9,940 nucleotides of DNA from UBA4742 sp002403895 (GTDB lineage: Bacteria > Actinomycetota > Acidimicrobiia > Acidimicrobiales > Acidimicrobilacustridaceae). The notes beneath the pieces are model-generated. The model ran no database searches. It worked only from the letters and a program-made list of their open reading frames with translations, and was not told the DNA's origin. The position numbers and the translations under genes are program-made. The stretch covers positions 1 through 9,940 of the forward strand of contig DAISGD010000084.1 in NCBI GenBank assembly GCA_036823295.1, written 5' to 3'. Positions 6,207 through 9,940 of the stretch are shown here, one piece after another; positions within the stretch are counted from its first letter, which is position 1; each line of letters opens with the position of its first letter.

Positions 6207-7247
6207 GTGACCTCCCCTGACCCGTCCGACGCCACCACGGAGGTATCCGTAGTGATCGTCGCCTACGGGCCCGAACCGTGGCTGCGGCGCTCCGTCGAGG
6301 CGGTGCTGGCCTCCGAAGGCATCGTCGCCGAGGTCGTGTTGGTCGACAACGGCGCGACCGAAGGCATGGTCGACGAGCTCGCCACGTTGGAGGGCGTCAC
6401 CGTCGTCGATCCCGGCGGCAACGTCGGTTTCGCCGCCGGGTGCAACCGGGGGGTGACGGCGTCACGATTCCCACTGGTGGCCCTCGTCAACCCTGACGCC
6501 ATCGTCGAGCCGGGCGCCCTGGCCGAGATGGCCAGGGCGGCTGAGCGACCTCACGTCGGGATCGCCACGGCCAGCGTGCGGTTGGCCGACCACGCCGACC
6601 TGCTCAACTCTGCGGGCAACGACGTCCATTTCCTTGGCGTGAGCTGGTCCGGTTGTTTCGAGGAGCCGGCCGCGGACCATGCCGTCGAGCAGCCCGTCAC
6701 CGCGTCCAGCGGCGCCGCCATGATGATGCGTCGGGAGACGTGGGACTCCCTGGGCGGCCTGACCGAGGAGTTCTTCGCCTACTACGAAGATGCCGAGCTC
6801 AGCCTTCGCTGTTGGCAGCAAGGTCTCGAGGTGCACTACGTGCCGACCGCGGTCGTGTTGCACCGCTACGAGTTCTCCCGCAACCAGCTCAAGTACTACC
6901 TGCTAGAGCGGAACCGGCTCATCCTGGTGCTGAGCGCGTTCGGGCCTCGTCACCTCTTCCTGATGGCTCCCGCCTTCGCGGCCCTCGAGCTGGCCATCGT
7001 GGTGTCAGCCGCCGCTCAGGGCTGGCTGGGGGCCAAGCTACGGGGTTACGGCTGGCTGGTGCGTCACCTGGGATGGTTGCGCCGGCATCGGGCGACCATC
7101 CAACGGGAACGCACCACCCCGGAGGCCGTCATGGCCGAGCGATTCACGACCCGGCTGCAGCCGGGGAACCTGCCCCCACCTCGCGTGCTCCTCCCCCTGG
7201 ACCGGGTCCTGGCCGGCTACTGGGCTCTGGCCCGCCGGCTTCTGTGA
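6207..7247 (+). CDS. GT2 glycosyltransferase, WbbL/rhamnosyltransferase-like
   Basis: This 346-residue inverting GT-A enzyme is predicted to add a sugar to a lipid-linked glycan intermediate at the cytoplasmic face. Motifs in order: VSVVIVAYG (13-21), VLVDNGATEG (44-53), the stretch GGNVGFAAGCNRG (70-82) typical of WbbL-like enzymes, VNPDA (94-98) as the metal-binding DXD equivalent, and FFAYYEDAELSLRC (189-202) with the ED pair that supplies the catalytic base. HRYEFSRN (219-226) and YYLLERNR (230-237) follow. A hydrophobic segment at about 245-272 may be a membrane helix, and a basic C-terminal part completes it. Known WbbL relatives often transfer rhamnose, but the donor here is not provable. 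The start is GTG 6207, without a Shine-Dalgarno but with TAGCGT 9 nt upstream, so probably leaderless. It is divergent from the minus-strand operon and convergent with the flippase gene, with only 18 bases between them. Confidence 0.9.
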   Translation: MTSPDPSDATTEVSVVIVAYGPEPWLRRSVEAVLASEGIVAEVVLVDNGATEGMVDELATLEGVTVVDPGGNVGFAAGCNRGVTASRFPLVALVNPDAIVEPGALAEMARAAERPHVGIATASVRLADHADLLNSAGNDVHFLGVSWSGCFEEPAADHAVEQPVTASSGAAMMMRRETWDSLGGLTEEFFAYYEDAELSLRCWQQGLEVHYVPTAVVLHRYEFSRNQLKYYLLERNRLILVLSAFGPRHLFLMAPAFAALELAIVVSAAAQGWLGAKLRGYGWLVRHLGWLRRHRATIQRERTTPEAVMAERFTTRLQPGNLPPPRVLLPLDRVLAGYWALARRLL

Positions 7248-7265
7248 CCGCTCGCAGGACGCACG

Positions 7266-8588
7266 TCAGGCTTCGAAGGCGATGTCGTTGATGGCCTCGA
7301 GGGCCGCCTCGGTCGTTGGAATCGCACCATGGCGCAGGGCCCGTCGCAGCAGCAACGCCATGGCCAGCGTGGCCACCCCGGTGGCAGTCAGGAAGGCCAT
7401 CTCCACGGTAAGCAACGGGTCGTTGCCCATGAGCACGACGACCACCATGGCCACCACGCCCGCCCCCCAACCCATAGCCACCTGGGCGGCTCCGCCAAGC
7501 GCGATGAGCGCCTGAGCGAACGTCGTGGCCAGCATGTAACAGGCGCTGGCCGCGGCCAGCAGACCGACGGTTCGGCGGTCCACGGGGTACGCAGGACCGA
7601 ACAGTCGCAGGATCACGGCCGGACCGATCGCCAGCGATGCCACAACCCCGGTGGTCCCGAGCGAGCCCACCACGATGACCATGCGGCGGACGCTGGCCCG
7701 CAGCTCGGCGAACTTCTGGGCTACGGCCAGGGCAGCCAGCGCCGGCAGCAGCACGGCTTGCAGAGCCTGGAACAGGAAGAGCGGAATGCGGGCCACCACG
7801 AGGGCGGCGGTGAAAATCCCGACCTCGGCGGCCTGGCCCGGGCCAGCCAGGATCTGGAGCAAGACCGGCGAGGCGTTGATCAGCGCCTGCGCCAGGACGG
7901 CCGCGGCCAGGAGCTTGCCCAGGCCTGCGGCCAGGTCGCGCCACGCCACCTCGGGCTCTTCCAGCGAGTGGTCCCGCCGCCACCACAACGCGGGGACTGC
8001 CACCGCCAACGGGGCCGCGCCCAGGGCCAGCCCGACCGGGCCGGCGGTGCGCACGCCGAGAGCCAGCAAACCCAGGCAGATCGTGAGGCGCAGGAGGGCC
8101 TCGCCGCCGAGGTACCCGCCGTATCGAGCGAAGCGATCTGATCCCGACAGCACGCCTTCGGTCCAGTTGGCCACCAGGTAGCCGGCCGAGCCGAGCATGA
8201 GCCCGACCACCAGCAGTCCCTGGCCGTTGAAGAGCCGGTCGGTGAGCGTCGGCGCTGCCACCGCGATCACGATGATCAGCCCACCGACCAACAGCGCGCC
8301 GAGGGCGAGGGCCCGCCGCACGATCGACCGGCCACCGAGACCGACCACCCGGCGGCCCACCAGCCGCCGGCTCACCTCTTGTTCGAAGGGCAGGAAGATC
8401 CCAGCTGTCATGAATACCAGGGCCCACAGCACCGAAAGGCTTCCGGACTGCGCCGGCCCGAGGACGCGGGCAGACACCACCAGGTAGCCGTAGGACGCGA
8501 TGCCGGTCACGGCCAAGCCGGCACCGACGGCCACGGTGCCGCGGGGAAGAGGGTTGCGGTCGCGCAGAGCGGCGACACGAGTGGCCAT
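7266..8588 (-). CDS. Wzx-like lipid-linked oligosaccharide flippase
   Basis: This is a 440-residue integral membrane protein with about 12 hydrophobic helices in two similar halves, the plan of the MOP/MATE superfamily polysaccharide exporters. The N-terminus is characteristic: YGYLVVSARVLGPAQSGSLS (33-52) and FLPFEQEVSRRL (65-76) match the first two helices of actinobacterial oligosaccharide flippase-like proteins. Other loops carry charged pairs such as WWRRDHSLEEPE. The predicted role is to flip undecaprenyl-linked oligosaccharides from the cytoplasmic to the outer leaflet. I chose ATG 8588 because the preceding in-frame residues are Arg/Ala-rich, lack membrane-protein character and would run into the divergent gene starting at 8644. 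There is no Shine-Dalgarno. A weak -10 (GAAGAT, minus strand 8599-8594) lies 5 nt upstream, so the mRNA may be leaderless. The gene stands alone between two convergent/divergent neighbours. Substrate unknown. Confidence 0.85.
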   Translation of the reverse strand: MATRVAALRDRNPLPRGTVAVGAGLAVTGIASYGYLVVSARVLGPAQSGSLSVLWALVFMTAGIFLPFEQEVSRRLVGRRVVGLGGRSIVRRALALGALLVGGLIIVIAVAAPTLTDRLFNGQGLLVVGLMLGSAGYLVANWTEGVLSGSDRFARYGGYLGGEALLRLTICLGLLALGVRTAGPVGLALGAAPLAVAVPALWWRRDHSLEEPEVAWRDLAAGLGKLLAAAVLAQALINASPVLLQILAGPGQAAEVGIFTAALVVARIPLFLFQALQAVLLPALAALAVAQKFAELRASVRRMVIVVGSLGTTGVVASLAIGPAVILRLFGPAYPVDRRTVGLLAAASACYMLATTFAQALIALGGAAQVAMGWGAGVVAMVVVVLMGNDPLLTVEMAFLTATGVATLAMALLLRRALRHGAIPTTEAALEAINDIAFEA

Positions 8589-8593
8589 GCGCC

Positions 8594-8599
8594 ATCTTC
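8594..8599 (-). promoter_or_regulatory. Weak candidate -10 element of the flippase gene
   Basis: GAAGAT on the minus strand ends 5 nt before ATG 8588, the spacing expected for a leaderless start. It departs from TAnnnT at the first base and no -35 is obvious. The call rests mainly on position and on the lack of a ribosome binding site. Confidence 0.2.
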
Positions 8600-8629
8600 G
8601 CCCACGCCAAACGGTCCCGTGGGGAGGGC

Positions 8630-8635
8630 TAGCGT
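8630..8635 (+). promoter_or_regulatory. Candidate -10 element for the second DUF2142 gene
   Basis: TAGCGT within CTAGCGT ends 8 nt before GTG 8644, repeating the arrangement seen upstream of GTG 6207. The 8-nt stretch between element and start has no Shine-Dalgarno. This suggests a leaderless mRNA starting at or near the GTG. Confidence 0.4.
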
Positions 8636-8643
8636 CACCGACC

Positions 8644-9940
8644 GTGCGCCACCTCATGCCCCGCCGTCGTGCTCGGGCGTCGCTCGACGGCGACCGGGCG
8701 CGCTGGTGGTTCGCCTTCGCCGTCTTCGCCGCCCTCGGGGCGTTGTGGGCGCTGTCCAGCCCCCTCATGAGCATTCCCGACGAGCCGGCTCATGCGGTCA
8801 AGGCCGCCGCCGTCGCCAACGGCCAGCTGAGGGGCCGCGACGAGCTGGTCACCCAGGGCGACGCCAACGGCCCGCCCCGACTCGACACCCACGTCGAGGT
8901 GCCGGAGTTCCTGGCCAACGCCAACGACTATCGCCGCTGCTTCTCCTTCCGCGCGTCGGTGCCCGCGGGGTGCGCGCCCGCCGTACGCCAGGACGCCACA
9001 CCCACCGATGCCACCACCACCGCCGGCACCTATCCGCCGCTGTACTACCTGCTGGTGGGCTGGCCCAGCCGTCTGTGGTCGGGCGCGGGAGCGCTCTATG
9101 GCATGCGCCTGGCCAGCGTGGCGGTAGGCGCCGCACTGCTCGCCTCGGGTCTGACGTCCGCTCGACGAGCCGGCCTGAGCCATTTCACGGTGGCAGGGGC
9201 GGCGCTGGCGGCCACGCCAATGGCGTACTTCCTCATCGGTTCCATCAACCCCAACGGCTTCGAGATCGCGGCCGCCTTCGCCACGTGGCTCGCCTGGCTC
9301 GAACTGCTCAACCAGCGCGAGGTCCCCACCGCCCGCCTACTGGTGCGGGTCGTGGTCGTCTCGTCCGCCTTTCTCCTCGCTCGGCCCCTGAGCCCCGCCT
9401 TCTTCGCCCTCACGGTGGGGGCGGTGGCGGCCATGGCGCTGACCCGCCCACGGCTGCGCACGCTCGTGGCCCAGCGCTCCGTTCGCCTGGCCGCGGTCGC
9501 GGTAACCGCGGTGGGCCTGGCCAGCCTGGCGTGGATCCTGTGGTCGGTGACGAACAGCGCCTCGGCCGCGGAGTCCATTCCGGGCCTGACGTTCGTCGAG
9601 GGGTTCCGGGGATCGTATGACCAACTGTGGTTCCGGACGCGGGGCATGGTCGCCGTGTTCGGCTGGCTCGACACCTCGGCCCCGGTGTGGGTGACCTTGG
9701 GGTGGCTGGCCGGCACCGGCGTGCTCGTGGTGCTGGCCCTGGTGGTGGGCACGTGGAGGCGGCGGCTTGTGCTCTTGGTCACGGTCGTCGCCACCATCGT
9801 CGCGCCGCTGGCCGCCGAAGCGGCTGGTGCGCCCCGGATCGGCTACGTCTGGCAGGGTCGCTACTCGTTGCCGCTGGCCATGGGAGTGCCCATCCTCGCC
9901 GCCTGGATCGCGGCTGATCGTTACGAGCCCCCCGACTGGC
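8644..9940 (+). CDS. Second DUF2142-family GT-C-like membrane protein (partial, runs off the right edge)
   Basis: From GTG 8644 one frame stays open for 432 residues to the window edge with no stop. After a basic N-terminus (MRHLMPRRRARASL) and one membrane helix (about 21-40) comes SIPDEPAHAVKAA (43-55), the DExxH first-loop signature, equivalent to DEGAH in the 720-residue neighbour. An extracytoplasmic loop follows (about 55-127), with Cys100 and Cys110 that could form a disulfide. Then come TYPPLYYLLVGWP (129-141), YGMRLAS (152-158), INPNGFEIAAA (201-211), LLARPLSP (244-251) and VWQGRYSLP (402-410). This is the standard DUF2142 order, predicted to transfer sugars from polyprenyl-phosphate donors outside the membrane. 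The acidic pair Asp46/Glu47 is the candidate catalytic site. It lacks the N-terminal beta domain of its paralogue. Near its visible end, VWQGRY is normally followed by one or two last helices, so little should be missing. Probably leaderless. A long overlapping frame at 8379-9620 is spurious. Confidence 0.85.
   Translation, partial: MRHLMPRRRARASLDGDRARWWFAFAVFAALGALWALSSPLMSIPDEPAHAVKAAAVANGQLRGRDELVTQGDANGPPRLDTHVEVPEFLANANDYRRCFSFRASVPAGCAPAVRQDATPTDATTTAGTYPPLYYLLVGWPSRLWSGAGALYGMRLASVAVGAALLASGLTSARRAGLSHFTVAGAALAATPMAYFLIGSINPNGFEIAAAFATWLAWLELLNQREVPTARLLVRVVVVSSAFLLARPLSPAFFALTVGAVAAMALTRPRLRTLVAQRSVRLAAVAVTAVGLASLAWILWSVTNSASAAESIPGLTFVEGFRGSYDQLWFRTRGMVAVFGWLDTSAPVWVTLGWLAGTGVLVVLALVVGTWRRRLVLLVTVVATIVAPLAAEAAGAPRIGYVWQGRYSLPLAMGVPILAAWIAADRYEPPDW

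Noticed and set aside
7248..7265. Possible bidirectional terminator between the convergent GT2 and flippase genes
   Set aside because: The 18-base gap contains no inverted repeat of useful length and no T-run.
7144..8610. 488-codon minus-strand frame overlapping the flippase
   Set aside because: Same strand, different frame from the flippase. The product is Arg/Gly/Pro-rich without membrane segments, and it runs into the end of the WbbL-like gene.
8589..8774. Upstream extension of the flippase reading frame to 8774
   Set aside because: The added residues are basic and low-complexity and would overlap the divergent DUF2142 gene by 131 bases. ATG 8588 gives a typical flippase N-terminus.
8379..9620. 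413-codon plus-strand frame over the start of the second DUF2142 gene
   Set aside because: Arg/Gly/Pro/His-rich and without motifs. The frame beginning at 8644 encodes a full set of DUF2142 landmarks instead.
1..9940. Mobile element, CRISPR array, tRNA or phage-defence system
   Set aside because: No transposase, integrase or nuclease motifs, no regular direct repeats and no cloverleaf-like sequence were seen. All recognised genes fit surface-glycan synthesis.

Overview
The window is a high-GC segment (roughly two-thirds G+C by eye) with dense, short-spaced genes, many GTG starts and starts that look leaderless. This fits an actinobacterium. The particular mix of families (two DUF2142-type GT-C proteins, a DUF2304 protein, an actinobacterial-style flippase) makes a member of the Acidimicrobiia or a relative a reasonable guess, but that is an inference without database support. 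The content is a cell-surface glycan locus: methyltransferases, glycosyltransferases, a lipid-linked oligosaccharide flippase and polytopic membrane glycosyltransferases. I saw no tRNA, rRNA, insertion sequence, CRISPR array or convincing intrinsic terminator.

Layout. Bases 2-1721 (plus strand): the C-terminal end of an unidentified protein, a 97-residue small protein, and a class I SAM methyltransferase. Bases 1684-6162 (minus strand): a four-gene operon read right to left, consisting of a DPM1-like GT2 glycosyltransferase, a DUF2304 membrane protein, a 720-residue DUF2142/GT-C-like membrane protein, and a second SAM methyltransferase with a C-terminal coiled coil. The first three genes are joined by a 4-nt overlap and a 0-nt junction, so they are probably translationally coupled. 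Bases 6207-7247 (plus): a WbbL-like GT2 glycosyltransferase, divergent from the operon. Bases 7266-8588 (minus): a Wzx-like flippase. Bases 8644 to the right edge (plus): a second, partial DUF2142-family membrane protein that stays open to the end of the window.

How they may work together (inference from families). The DPM1-like GT2 would load a sugar onto polyprenyl phosphate on the cytoplasmic face. DUF2304 may help anchor or position it. The GT-C proteins would use the lipid-linked sugar outside the membrane to decorate or extend a glycan. The WbbL-like GT2 would build the repeat unit in the cytoplasm, the flippase would move it across the membrane, and the methyltransferases could modify or cap sugars. 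Substrates cannot be read from the sequence.

No stretch of more than 300 bases lacks a gene. The longest gaps are about 40-95 bases, and those at 6112-6206 and 8589-8643 look like divergent promoter regions. This is mainly a recognisable surface-polysaccharide region. The more notable points are the coupled GT2-DUF2304-GT-C module, the extra extracytoplasmic domain on the larger GT-C protein, a probable CTG start, and a shared TAGCGT element just upstream of two GTG starts.
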